Shown here one piece after another: positions 1-6,968 of a stretch of 14,739 bases of DNA. Position 1 is the stretch's first letter, and every line of letters starts with the position of its first letter. The translations under genes and the position numbers were made by a program. The notes below the pieces were generated by a model, which did no database searches, was not told the origin of the DNA, and saw only the letters and a program-made list of their open reading frames with translations. Origin of the DNA: CBFGTJ01 sp965651815 (GTDB lineage Bacteria > Actinomycetota > Acidimicrobiia > Acidimicrobiales > Microtrichaceae); contig CBFGTJ010000068.1 in the NCBI GenBank assembly GCA_965651815.1, forward strand, positions 1 to 14,739, given 5' to 3'.

Positions 1-68
1 CCGAAGCGGCGCGGTGCATGTCGCCCGGAACGGGTCGGGGGCAGGTGGCTGGGCCGCGGAGGGCCCGA

Positions 69-90
69 GCGACCACGCCCCCGTGGTCGC
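69..90. terminator. Hairpin, probable terminator of a gene left of the window
   Basis: A perfect 9-bp inverted repeat (GCGACCACG, 69-77, and CGTGGTCGC, 82-90) encloses a CCCC loop. No T-tract follows, which is common for terminators in high-GC actinobacteria. It sits about 65 bases before the first gene, so it most likely ends transcription of a gene outside the window. Bases 1-154 hold no other feature I can support; the open frame there is out of register with the DUF4440 gene and its composition looks non-coding. Confidence 0.45.
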
Positions 91-154
91 GACGCTCCAG
101 CTGGCCTGAGGTCGGTTCCATCCGTACAAGACGGGGCGGTCGCGCTCGTCGACG

Positions 155-595
155 ATGGGCGCCATGGACACGACCACACCATCCACGACCGACGGGACCA
201 CCGCCGACCGCTCGACGTTCCAGGACCTGCTCGATCGCTGGGCGGCCGCGATCGTCAGCAACGACGCGACGAGGATCGACCCGTTCATGCTGCCCGGCTG
301 GTACCTCGTCACCCCGGAGAGCGGCCCGATCGCCCGCGAGCGGTTCCTGTCGGTGGTGGCCTCCGGGGAGCTCACCCACTCCGAGATGACCTTCGACGTG
401 CTCGACGTGCAGCTGTACGGCGACGTCGCCGTCGTCGTCGCCCGCGGCGAGAACCGGGGCGCGTTCCGGGGTGCGCCGTTCCGCGCGGACGAGTGGGTGA
501 CCGAGGTGTTCGTGCGCGGCGACGACGGCTGGCGCGCCGCCGCGTCCGCGCTCACCCCGGCCCAGCCGGCCGAGGAGCGCGCGACCGGCGGCTGA
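155..595 (+). CDS. DUF4440/SnoaL-like (NTF2-fold) family protein
   Basis: This 146-residue soluble protein has the length and layout of a single NTF2-fold domain of the DUF4440/SnoaL_3 type. An N-terminal helix region (FQDLLDRWAAAIVSND, residues 25-40) is followed by a strand containing PGWYLVTPESGPI, then the (R/E)RFLSVVASGEL helix, and alternating strands ending in a W-containing segment (VFVRGDDGWRAAASALTP). In this family the cone-shaped pocket binds small ligands or catalyses simple reactions. No catalytic residues can be assigned here, so the substrate is unknown. Two in-frame ATGs (155 and 164) are possible starts and neither has a clear Shine-Dalgarno sequence; the first ~17 residues are Thr-rich and probably disordered. 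It is followed by a 62-base gap and the winged-helix gene on the same strand, so co-transcription is possible. Confidence 0.75.
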   Translation: MGAMDTTTPSTTDGTTADRSTFQDLLDRWAAAIVSNDATRIDPFMLPGWYLVTPESGPIARERFLSVVASGELTHSEMTFDVLDVQLYGDVAVVVARGENRGAFRGAPFRADEWVTEVFVRGDDGWRAAASALTPAQPAEERATGG

Positions 596-657
596 GCGGC
601 GGTGGGTAGCGTGCGGAGGGGGCCGGGGCGATCGGCCGGACCCGCCTCGAGGCGCAC

Positions 658-1857
658 GTGACCACCCGACCGCACATCAGCGACGACCAGCGCCGGGCGC
701 GGCTCGCGCACCGCCACGGACTGGTGCCCCACGCCCGGTTCGACGGCCCCGGATCGGTCGCCGAGGGCGTCGTCGCGCTCCACGCGACCGACACACCGAC
801 GATCCACCTGTCGATCGCGGCGCGGGTCGACGGTGCCACCCTCGCCGACACCACCCGGGCGCTCGGCGAGGGGCGGCGCCTGCACCGGCAGATGGGGATG
901 CGCCGCACCCAGTGGGCGGCGACCGATCCCGTCGTCGACGCGATGCTCGCGGGTCCGGCAGCGCGCGTCGCGGCTGCGGAGCGACGCGGCCTCGCCGCGG
1001 AGCTCGAGGCGTCAGGGATCACCGTCGACCCGGCGAGGTGGCTGCGGCGCGCCGAGGCCGACCTCCTCGCCGCGCTCGAGGACGGGGCCGAGCTGACCGC
1101 GAACGAGCTGGCCGCCACCTCCACGCGGCTCGGACGGCGCGTCGTGCGCGCCCCCGGCACCAAGTGGCAGACCGAGGTCGGCGTCGCGTCGCGGCTGCTC
1201 ACCGTCCTGTGGGCGGAGGGAAAGGTCACGAGGGGAACCGACGCGGGGGCCTGGTACTCCAGCCGCCCGCGGTGGACCACCGCGCGGCACCGGCGGGGCG
1301 ACCGCGGCGAGCTGCCGAGCACGCGCGAGGCGTGGGCCGAGCTCGTCCAGCGGTGGCTCCTGCGGTTCGGTCCCGGCACCGAGGCCGACCTCCGGTGGTG
1401 GCTCGGTGCGCCTGCGGGCGTGGTGCGGGCCGCGCTCGCGGACGTCGCTGCCACCGAGGTCGAGCTCGACGGCGGGGTGGTCGGATGGGTCGCCGCCGGT
1501 GACGAGGACCCCGTCGAGGACCCCGGTCGCTGGGCGGCGCTGCTCCCGGGGCTCGATCCGACGACCATGGGGCACAAGGAGCGCGCGTTCTACACCGGCG
1601 GCCACGACGCGGCGCTCTACGACGGCGGCAACGGCGGCACCACCGCCTGGGTCGACGGCCGGATGGTGGGCGGCTGGTCGACCACGGAGGACGGTGTCGT
1701 GCGCCTGCACCTGCTCGAGGAGGTCGACGGTGAGGCCTGCGAGCTGCTCGAGGAGCGGGCGGGGCGCCTGGAGGCGTTCATCGAGGGCCGCGGCGTGACC
1801 GGCCTGTACTCCTCACCGCTCGTCGCGCAGCTGCTGCGCGACGAACGCAGCCGCTGA
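658..1857 (+). CDS. Winged-helix DNA-binding protein, HTH_42 (AlkZ/YcaQ superfamily)
   Basis: This 399-residue protein matches the HTH_42 superfamily in length and pattern. Members such as E. coli YcaQ/AlkZ are DNA glycosylases that excise alkylated bases and unhook crosslinks. Visible landmarks are the N-terminal helical segment VAEGVVALHATDTPTIHLSI (residues 34-53), the (H)RQMGMRRTQWAA segment (77-88) that corresponds to the usual 'MRGTLH' stretch, winged-helix motifs in the middle (LLRFGPGTEADLRWWLG), and the family's C-terminal end (TGLYSSPLVAQLLRDE). The position where AlkZ proteins carry catalytic Gln-x-Gln appears here as His42-Ala-Thr44, so glycosylase activity is uncertain. The GTG start is chosen because GAGG lies 5 bases upstream (649-652). 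No partner gene for DNA repair is visible nearby. The family call is firm; the enzymatic role is inference. Confidence 0.8.
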   Translation: MTTRPHISDDQRRARLAHRHGLVPHARFDGPGSVAEGVVALHATDTPTIHLSIAARVDGATLADTTRALGEGRRLHRQMGMRRTQWAATDPVVDAMLAGPAARVAAAERRGLAAELEASGITVDPARWLRRAEADLLAALEDGAELTANELAATSTRLGRRVVRAPGTKWQTEVGVASRLLTVLWAEGKVTRGTDAGAWYSSRPRWTTARHRRGDRGELPSTREAWAELVQRWLLRFGPGTEADLRWWLGAPAGVVRAALADVAATEVELDGGVVGWVAAGDEDPVEDPGRWAALLPGLDPTTMGHKERAFYTGGHDAALYDGGNGGTTAWVDGRMVGGWSTTEDGVVRLHLLEEVDGEACELLEERAGRLEAFIEGRGVTGLYSSPLVAQLLRDERSR

Positions 1858-1914
1858 CCGCCCGCCCGGCTGACCCCGATCGGCCAACGACGCCCCGGGG
1901 AGGATCCGGGCCCC

Positions 1915-1943
1915 TCGACGCTATTTCTACCGACTGGCAGAAT
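1915..1943 (+). promoter_or_regulatory. Candidate sigma70-type promoter with overlapping TetR-like operator
   Basis: TCGACG (1915-1920) and CAGAAT (1938-1943) each match 4 of 6 consensus bases and are separated by exactly 17 bases. The spacer and -10 region are covered by an inverted repeat, TTCTACC-GACT-GGCAGAA (1925-1942), 7-bp arms with one mismatch. It stands in the only AT-richer patch of the 138-base gap before the DUF488 gene. A repressor bound here would block the promoter. The TetR type is a guess from the shape of the site, and no tetR gene is present in the window. Confidence 0.35.
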
Positions 1944-1995
1944 CAGCCGCAGGACGCGCCCCGGCCGGGGCACCGGTGGAGGTGGTGAGGCGGCC

Positions 1996-2364
1996 GTGCG
2001 ACGACCACGGGTCGAGGTCGGGCGGGTCTACGACGAGCCGGTGACCGGTGAGCCGGGCCGTCGGGTCCTCGTCGACCGCCTCTGGCCCCGTGGCGTGTCC
2101 AAGGGCGACGCCGACTGGGAGTGGCTCAAGGACGTCGCCCCGAGCACCGAGCTGCGGCAGTGGTACGGCCACGACGTCGCCCGGTTCGAGGAGTTCTCGG
2201 CCCGCTACCGGGCCGAGCTGCGCGACCCGCCGGCCTCCGACGCGCTCGAGCGCCTCGCCGCCGCGGCCCGGGAGGGGCCGCTCACGCTGCTCACCGCCAC
2301 CCGCGACGTCGAGCACTCCGCCGCCCGGGTCCTGCAACAGGTGCTGAACGCCCGCGTGGGCTGA
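1996..2364 (+). CDS. DUF488 family protein (YeaO-like, COG3189)
   Basis: This 122-residue protein carries the hallmark features of the DUF488/YeaO family: RVYDEP near the start, VLVDRLWPRGVSK (residues 24-36), LRQWYGHD (53-60), F..F..RY..EL (64-75) and a C-terminal LTLLTATRDVEHSAA segment (96-110). The length is normal for the family. The biochemical function of these small cytosolic proteins is not established, although they are often found near stress or redox genes. The GTG start is preceded by a purine-rich GGTGAGG (ending at 1990) 5 bases upstream. The gene ends 23 bases from the oppositely oriented NuoF-like gene, so the two are convergent. Confidence 0.85.
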   Translation: MRRPRVEVGRVYDEPVTGEPGRRVLVDRLWPRGVSKGDADWEWLKDVAPSTELRQWYGHDVARFEEFSARYRAELRDPPASDALERLAAAAREGPLTLLTATRDVEHSAARVLQQVLNARVG

Positions 2365-2387
2365 CTGCCCGGTGCTCCTGCTCGCGC

Positions 2388-4376
2388 TCAGGCCACCTGC
2401 GAGGTGGCGCGGGCGTCGACGAGGCCCTCGGCGAGCTCGACCTGGTCCTCGTCGGACATCGTCGCCCTCAGCGTGTCGAGCATCTCCTCGTCGTCCTCGC
2501 AGTGGCGGCGCAGCTCCTGGCCGAAGGCGCGCAGCGTCGCGACCCGCTCGGCGTCGTCGACCTCGACGTCCTCCAGCAGGTGCGCCAGCGCGAGCAGCAG
2601 GTCCTCGCGCTCCTCCGCGGCGCCGGCGAGCGCCTCGGCCCGGTCGCCCCCATGGCGCCGGGCCATCGGGTAGAGGATCCGGCGCGTCACGTCGACGTGC
2701 ACCCGGGTGATGTGGCCGAGCTTGCCGATCGCCGCCTCGCGCGCCTCCGGCTCGGCGGCCAGCGCCTCGAACAGCAGGCGGTCGAGCAGCGCGTGCGCCT
2801 CGTCGACGAGGTCGAGCGGGTGCACCCGCGAGCCGTCCGGCGACGCCGACCACGACACCCAGCGCCGGCCCCGCACCGGCTCGTCGATGCGCACCGGCGT
2901 GTCGATGAGCAGGTCGGCCGGCGAGGTCCCCGAATCGACGTCGCCGTAGGACCAGTCGGGCTGCTTGTCGAGCTGGTCGCCGTCGAGGATCGCCCGCCCG
3001 CCGGAGAGCTCGACGATCGGCACGATCGGGATCGCGTCCGCCGCCGGCGGCGCGGCCGCGGCGTCACCGACCAGCACGTGGCCGACGACGACCTCGTCGT
3101 AGAGGCGCAGGAGGCTGCCCACCACCGCCTCCTGCTGGCGGGCGAGGTTGCAGCGGGCGCCGTCGGAGACCGTCTGCACCCGGCGCTCCACCTCGGCGAG
3201 CTCGCGCTCGGTGAGCATCGAGGACTGCGCGGCCGCCAGCAGGTCCGCGAGCGCGAGGCCGTCCCGCTTGCAGGGCTCGCACTGGCCGCACGACTCGACC
3301 GCCAGGAACCGTGAGATGCCCCGCGCGATCGCGACCGGGTCGGTGCGGTCGTCGAACACGATGAACCCGGCCGAGCCCAGGCCGGTGCAGGCGTCGCGCA
3401 TGGCCTCGTAGGTGAGCGGCGTGTCGAGCAGGCTGGCGGGGATCAGCGCGTTGGAGGTGCCCGACACCACCGTGCCGACCCGTCGGCGCTCGGCCGGCCC
3501 CCACCCGATCAACTCGATCGCCTCGCGCAGCGTGGTGCCCATCGCCAGCTCCGCGACGCCCTCCCGCCGCGTCGCGCCGGTGATCGTGCAGACGATCGTG
3601 CCCGGGGACCGGTCCGTGCCCAGCTCGCGGTACCACTCGGGGCCGTTGGTGACGATGAGCGGCACGTTCGCGAGCGTCTCGACGTTGTCGACCAGGGCCG
3701 GTGCCTCGCCGCCGCCGCCGACGGTCGCGAGCTCCACCCCCGCCGCCGAGCGGCTGTCGCCCTCCCCGCCCTCCTCGACGCCGCGGCGGAACGGCGGGGT
3801 GACCCGTGGGAAGGGCTGGCGCCCCTCGATGACCTCGAGCAGCCCGGTCTCCTCGCCGAACAGGTACGAGCTGGGGCCGAGCACGAGGCCCACGTCCAGG
3901 CCGTCGAACCAGCCGGCGGCGGACACTTCGGCGATCGCATCCCCGAGCCGCTGGACCTCGCGCTCGAACGTGGCCTTGATGCCGATGCGGACACGCTCCG
4001 CGCCGACGGCCAGCGCCGCGATCGCGGTGCCCTCGAGGATGCGGTACGGGTTGGTCCGCAGCAGCGCGCGGTCCTTGAACGTGCCCGGCTCGCCCTCGGC
4101 GGCGTTGACCACCACGGTGGTGGGCTCGACCGCGGAGCGCGACGCGGCGACCGTCTGCCACTTGAGGCCGGTGGGGAACCCGGCCCCGCCGCGCCCGCGC
4201 AAGCCGCTCGCCGCGACGAGGTCGCAGATGGCCTCGGCGCCGACCCGGCGCGCCAGGTCGAGCGCGCGCCCGCCGTCGAGGTCGGAGTACTCGTCGAGGG
4301 TTCCCACGACGTGGCGGTCGAGGACCCGGTTCACCATGCCCATGTCCGCTACCTGCCACGGAGGCGCCCCGCCCAT
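2388..4376 (-). CDS. NuoF-type flavin/4Fe-4S oxidoreductase fused to a hemerythrin-like domain
   Basis: With the ATG at 4376 the protein has 662 residues. Residues ~25-425 follow NuoF, the NADH-binding FMN/4Fe-4S subunit of complex I and related dehydrogenases: GLRGRGGAGFPTGLKW (58-73, FMN/NADH loop), NAAEGEPGTFKDR (91-103), FGEETGLLE (173-181), NVETLANVP (231-239), an SLBB-like stretch, and CGQCEPC (363-369) plus Cys409, giving four ligands for one 4Fe-4S cluster. A linker of ~90 residues leads to a four-helix hemerythrin-like domain (~520-640) with His528, His560 and His625-x4-Glu630. The bridging Glu expected four residues after His560 is Thr564, and the helix-3 His is Arg590, so the metal site looks incomplete. 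No NuoE or other complex I subunit is adjacent. An in-frame ATG at 4406 (10 residues longer) lies inside the operator; ATGs at 4343 and 4337 are also possible. The 4376 start would be leaderless, 7 bases after TAAGTT. Physiological donor and acceptor are unknown. Confidence 0.85.
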   Translation of the reverse strand: MGGAPPWQVADMGMVNRVLDRHVVGTLDEYSDLDGGRALDLARRVGAEAICDLVAASGLRGRGGAGFPTGLKWQTVAASRSAVEPTTVVVNAAEGEPGTFKDRALLRTNPYRILEGTAIAALAVGAERVRIGIKATFEREVQRLGDAIAEVSAAGWFDGLDVGLVLGPSSYLFGEETGLLEVIEGRQPFPRVTPPFRRGVEEGGEGDSRSAAGVELATVGGGGEAPALVDNVETLANVPLIVTNGPEWYRELGTDRSPGTIVCTITGATRREGVAELAMGTTLREAIELIGWGPAERRRVGTVVSGTSNALIPASLLDTPLTYEAMRDACTGLGSAGFIVFDDRTDPVAIARGISRFLAVESCGQCEPCKRDGLALADLLAAAQSSMLTERELAEVERRVQTVSDGARCNLARQQEAVVGSLLRLYDEVVVGHVLVGDAAAAPPAADAIPIVPIVELSGGRAILDGDQLDKQPDWSYGDVDSGTSPADLLIDTPVRIDEPVRGRRWVSWSASPDGSRVHPLDLVDEAHALLDRLLFEALAAEPEAREAAIGKLGHITRVHVDVTRRILYPMARRHGGDRAEALAGAAEEREDLLLALAHLLEDVEVDDAERVATLRAFGQELRRHCEDDEEMLDTLRATMSDEDQVELAEGLVDARATSQVA
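2392..2408. terminator. Short hairpin between convergent genes
   Basis: GCCACCT-GCG-AGGTGGC forms a perfect 7-bp stem with a 3-base loop. It lies just beyond the DUF488 stop and inside the last codons of the NuoF-like gene on the other strand, so it could serve as a terminator for the DUF488 transcript and possibly for both. No T-tract is present. Confidence 0.35.
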
Positions 4377-4386
4377 GCCATAAAAC

Positions 4387-4439
4387 TTAGGTCTTGACCT
4401 CAGCATCGAGACCCTTCATGGTTAGGTGCATGCCTCAGC
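4387..4439. promoter_or_regulatory. Pair of near-identical 18-bp sites, probable ArsR operators
   Basis: TTAGGTCTTGACCTCAGC (4387-4404) and TTAGGTGCATGCCTCAGC (4422-4439) are identical at 13 of 18 positions, differing only in the central five bases. Each has imperfect dyad symmetry (TTAGG-N6-CCTCA; the first also contains AGGTC-TT-GACCT). They start 35 bp apart. The first lies between the divergent NuoF-like and arsR starts and overlaps a possible leftward -10 (TAAGTT on the minus strand, 4388-4383); the second covers the arsR ATG at 4430. Placement and symmetry suggest that the ArsR protein encoded next door binds both sites and represses both transcription units. This is inference from the sequence. 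Confidence 0.6.
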
Positions 4440-4771
4440 GTGCGGCGGATCTGGACCGCCTCTTCCGGGCACTCGGCGACCCGACCCGTCGGGCCGTGAT
4501 CGAGCGCCTGCGGGAGGGTCCGGCGTCCACTTCAGAGCTGGCGCGGCCGTTCGGCATGGCGCTCCCGTCCTTCCTGCAGCACCTCGCGGTGCTCGAGGAG
4601 GCCGGACTCGTCACGTCGACCAAGGAGGGTCGCGTGCGCACCTACCGGCTCACACCCGAGCCGTTGCAGGCAGCGGAGGACTGGTTGGGCACCCAGCGCG
4701 ACCTCTGGGAGCGCCGCCTCGACCAGTTCGACGAGTACGTCCTCTCACTGGAACAGGAGCAACGACGATGA
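4430..4771 (+). CDS. ArsR-family transcriptional repressor (AHSA1-linked type)
   Basis: This 113-residue winged-helix regulator contains RLFRALGDPTRRAVIERL (residues 10-27), STSELARPFGMALPSFLQHLAVLEEAGLV (33-61, helix-turn-helix) and the wing TSTKEGRVRTYRLTP (62-76). The C-terminal LGTQRDLWERRLDQFDEYV is typical of ArsR proteins encoded with AHSA1/SRPBCC partners. The classical metal-binding ELCVCDL motif is absent, so it probably senses an organic ligand or partner rather than a metal. The start at 4430 is chosen because the protein then begins at MPQRAADLDRLF, as in the family; the upstream TTG (4394) and ATG (4418) would add residues encoded by the operator. It overlaps the next gene by 4 bases (ATGA), so the two are translationally coupled. 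It probably autoregulates through the paired upstream sites. Confidence 0.88.
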   Translation: MPQRAADLDRLFRALGDPTRRAVIERLREGPASTSELARPFGMALPSFLQHLAVLEEAGLVTSTKEGRVRTYRLTPEPLQAAEDWLGTQRDLWERRLDQFDEYVLSLEQEQRR

Positions 4772-5253
4772 CCACCACCGAACACGCCATCGACCCGAAC
4801 CTCGACCTCGTGCTGGAGCGCGAGGTGGACGTCCCACCCGAGCTGGTGTGGGCCGCCTGGACGACCCCGGAACACCTCGTCAAGTGGTTCACCCCGAAGC
4901 CGTTCGAGACCGCGGAGGTCGAGATCGACCCCCGCCCGGGCGGCATCTTCCGCGTGGTGATGCGCTCACCTGAGGGCGACCTGATGGACCAGGGCGCCGG
5001 CTGCATCCTCGAGGCGGTCGAGCACCGGCGCCTCGTGTGGACCGGTGCGCTCGGCCCCGGCTTCCGTCCCAACCACAGCGAGCTCGCCTTCACCGCCGTC
5101 ATCACGATGGAGCCCTCCGGGTCGGGCACCCGTTACCGGGCGGTGGCGATGCACGGCGAGCCCGAGCTCAAGGCCCGCCACGAGGAGATGGGGTTCGCCG
5201 AGGGGTGGGGCGCCGCGCTCGACCAGCTCGTCGAGCTCGCCAAGTCCCTCTGA
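4768..5253 (+). CDS. SRPBCC / AHSA1 (Aha1 C-terminal-like) domain protein
   Basis: This 161-residue single-domain protein has the START-like fold signature of the AHSA1 subgroup: LVLEREVDVPPELVWAAWTTPEHLVKWFTP (residues 14-43), RPGGIFRVVMRSPEG, LVWTGAL, and the C-terminal HEEMGFAEGWGAALDQLVELAKSL helix. Proteins of this group have a deep hydrophobic cavity and bind small hydrophobic ligands. They are very often co-transcribed with an ArsR regulator of the type found here, but the ligand is not known. The start is fixed by the ATGA overlap with arsR and by AGGAG 8 bases upstream (4755-4759). A strong hairpin follows 15 bases after the stop, closing a two-gene operon. Confidence 0.88.
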   Translation: MTTTEHAIDPNLDLVLEREVDVPPELVWAAWTTPEHLVKWFTPKPFETAEVEIDPRPGGIFRVVMRSPEGDLMDQGAGCILEAVEHRRLVWTGALGPGFRPNHSELAFTAVITMEPSGSGTRYRAVAMHGEPELKARHEEMGFAEGWGAALDQLVELAKSL

Positions 5254-5268
5254 CCCACCCGACCCGTA

Positions 5269-5304
5269 CTGCAGGAGCGGGGGCGCGCGCTCCCGCTCCT
5301 GCAG
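5269..5304. terminator. Strong stem-loop terminator after the ArsR/AHSA1 operon
   Basis: CTGCAGGAGCGGG (5269-5281) pairs perfectly with CCCGCTCCTGCAG (5292-5304). A G-T pair and two further G-C pairs extend the 13-bp stem inward to 16 pairs, leaving a 4-base loop. It begins 15 bases after the AHSA1 stop. There is no T-tract, which is usual in high-GC Gram-positives. It probably isolates the catalase gene from the upstream operon. Confidence 0.75.
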
Positions 5305-5415
5305 GGCGACGACACGGGGTCGGCGATCGGCGTTTCCGGCGCACGTCCACTGCTCCCGTGGGAAGGTGTGCTCGGGGGATCACCTCGCCCGACCAGCGCA
5401 CCGACAGGGGGTCCG

Positions 5416-6915
5416 ATGACCGAGCAGAGCAAGTCCCAGGCGGGTTCGACGACGGGGTCGGGGGCACCGGCGCCGAGCGATCGGAACTCGCTCACCGTCG
5501 GCCCCAACGGGCCCGTGCTGCTGCACGACGTGCACTTCCTCGAGCAGATGGCGCACTTCAACCGGGAGAAGGTGCCCGAGCGCCAGCCGCACGCGAAGGG
5601 CGCGGGTGCCTTCGGCCGGTTCGAGACGACCGAGGACGTGTCGAAGTACACCAGGGCGGCGCTGTTCCAGCCCGGGGTGACCACCGACCTGCTGATCCGG
5701 TTCTCGACCGTGGCCGGGGAGGCGGGCAGCCCCGACACGTGGCGCGACGTGCGCGGCTTCTCGCTGAAGTTCTACACGTCCGAGGGCAACTACGACCTCG
5801 TCGGCAACAACACGCCGGTCTTCTTCGTGCGCGACCCGATGAAGTTCCCGCACTTCATCCGCAGCCAGAAGCGGCTCGCGGACTCGGGCCTGCGCGACAA
5901 CCACATGCAGTGGGACTTCTGGACCCTCAACCCCGAGTCGGCCCACCAGGTCACCTACCTCATGGGCGACCGGGGGCTGCCGAGGACCTGGCGGCACATG
6001 AACGGCTACGGGTCGCACACCTTCATGTGGGTCAACGCCGCCGGTGAGCGGTTCTGGGTGAAGTACCACTTCAAGTCCGACCTCGGCTGGGAGAGCCTCA
6101 CCAACCGCGAGGCACAGGTGCTGGCCGGCGTCGACGCGGACGCCCACCGCCGGGACCTGTTCGAGGCCATCGAGGGCGGCGACCACCCGACCTGGACCCT
6201 GAAGGTGCAGGTCATGCCGTACGCCGAGGCGGCGACCTACCGGTTCAACCCGTTCGACCTGACCAAGGTCTGGCCGCACTCCGACTACCCGTTGATCACG
6301 GTCGGCAGGATGACGCTGGACCGCAACCCGCAGAACTTCTTCGCCGAGATCGAGCAGGCCGCGTTCTCGCCGGGCAACACGGTGCCGGGCATCGGGCTGT
6401 CCCCGGACAAGATGCTGCTGGGTCGGGCCTTCGCCTACCACGACGCCCAGCGGAACCGCATCGGCACGAACTTCCACCAGCTGCCGGTGAACCGCCCCCA
6501 GGGGCCGCAGGTGAACACCTACCTGTTCGACGGGCACATGGCCTACGAGCACTCGGGGCCGGCGCCGACCTACGCCCCGAACTCGGAGGGCCGCGCCTGG
6601 GCCGACGGGGACGCCACACCCGAGGAGTCCTGGGCGGTCGACGGTGCGATGGTGCGCAGCGCCTACGAGCTGCACGCCGAGGACGACGACTTCGGCCAGC
6701 CCGGCACGCTGGTGCGCGACGTGATGGACGACGCGCAGCGGGACCGCCTCGTCGAGACGGTCAGCGGGAGCCTGCTCGGCGGCGTGCGCGGCGAGGTGCT
6801 CGAGCGCGCCTTCGACTACTGGCGGAAGATCGACCCCGACGTCGGCAAGCGCATCGAGGAGACCGTCCGCCACGGCAGCGCGCCCCAGCCGGCATCCGGC
6901 ATGAGCGAGAGCTGA
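5416..6915 (+). CDS. katA: Monofunctional heme catalase (small subunit, clade-3 type)
   Basis: This 499-residue protein matches the standard length of small-subunit catalases, which turn hydrogen peroxide into water and oxygen in the cytosol as heme b tetramers. Visible landmarks are the distal His59 in ERQPHAKGAGAFGRFE, the distal Asn in YDLVGNNTPVFFVRD (residues 131-132), the FWTLNPES region, and the proximal heme-ligand signature RAFAYHDAQRNRIG (337-350) with Tyr341, followed by NFHQLPVNRPQG. All catalytic residues are present, so it should be active. The ATG at 5416 has AGGGGG 4 bases upstream. An upstream in-frame start (5368) would add 16 residues that look non-coding. The hairpin at 5269-5304 separates it from the ArsR operon. 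Peroxide control is expected for the family, but no regulator or operator is recognisable here. Confidence 0.96.
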   Translation: MTEQSKSQAGSTTGSGAPAPSDRNSLTVGPNGPVLLHDVHFLEQMAHFNREKVPERQPHAKGAGAFGRFETTEDVSKYTRAALFQPGVTTDLLIRFSTVAGEAGSPDTWRDVRGFSLKFYTSEGNYDLVGNNTPVFFVRDPMKFPHFIRSQKRLADSGLRDNHMQWDFWTLNPESAHQVTYLMGDRGLPRTWRHMNGYGSHTFMWVNAAGERFWVKYHFKSDLGWESLTNREAQVLAGVDADAHRRDLFEAIEGGDHPTWTLKVQVMPYAEAATYRFNPFDLTKVWPHSDYPLITVGRMTLDRNPQNFFAEIEQAAFSPGNTVPGIGLSPDKMLLGRAFAYHDAQRNRIGTNFHQLPVNRPQGPQVNTYLFDGHMAYEHSGPAPTYAPNSEGRAWADGDATPEESWAVDGAMVRSAYELHAEDDDFGQPGTLVRDVMDDAQRDRLVETVSGSLLGGVRGEVLERAFDYWRKIDPDVGKRIEETVRHGSAPQPASGMSES

Positions 6916-6968
6916 CCCACCCGGTCCCGTCGGGGGCGGCGGACGATCCGGGCTGGTAGACCGGTCCG

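Noticed and set aside
2388..4376. Calling the gene nuoF, as part of complex I
   Set aside because: There is no other nuo gene around it, a hemerythrin-like domain is fused to it, and it shares a spacer with arsR; it is a stand-alone paralogue.
4426..4767. An upstream extension of the AHSA1 frame through arsR (275 residues)
   Set aside because: The extension is arsR read out of frame. The ATGA overlap and AGGAG at 4755-4759 set the true start at 4768.
5380..6873. A 497-codon minus-strand frame opposite the catalase
   Set aside because: This is the shadow of the catalase gene; it has Val/His/Arg-rich composition and no recognisable domain.
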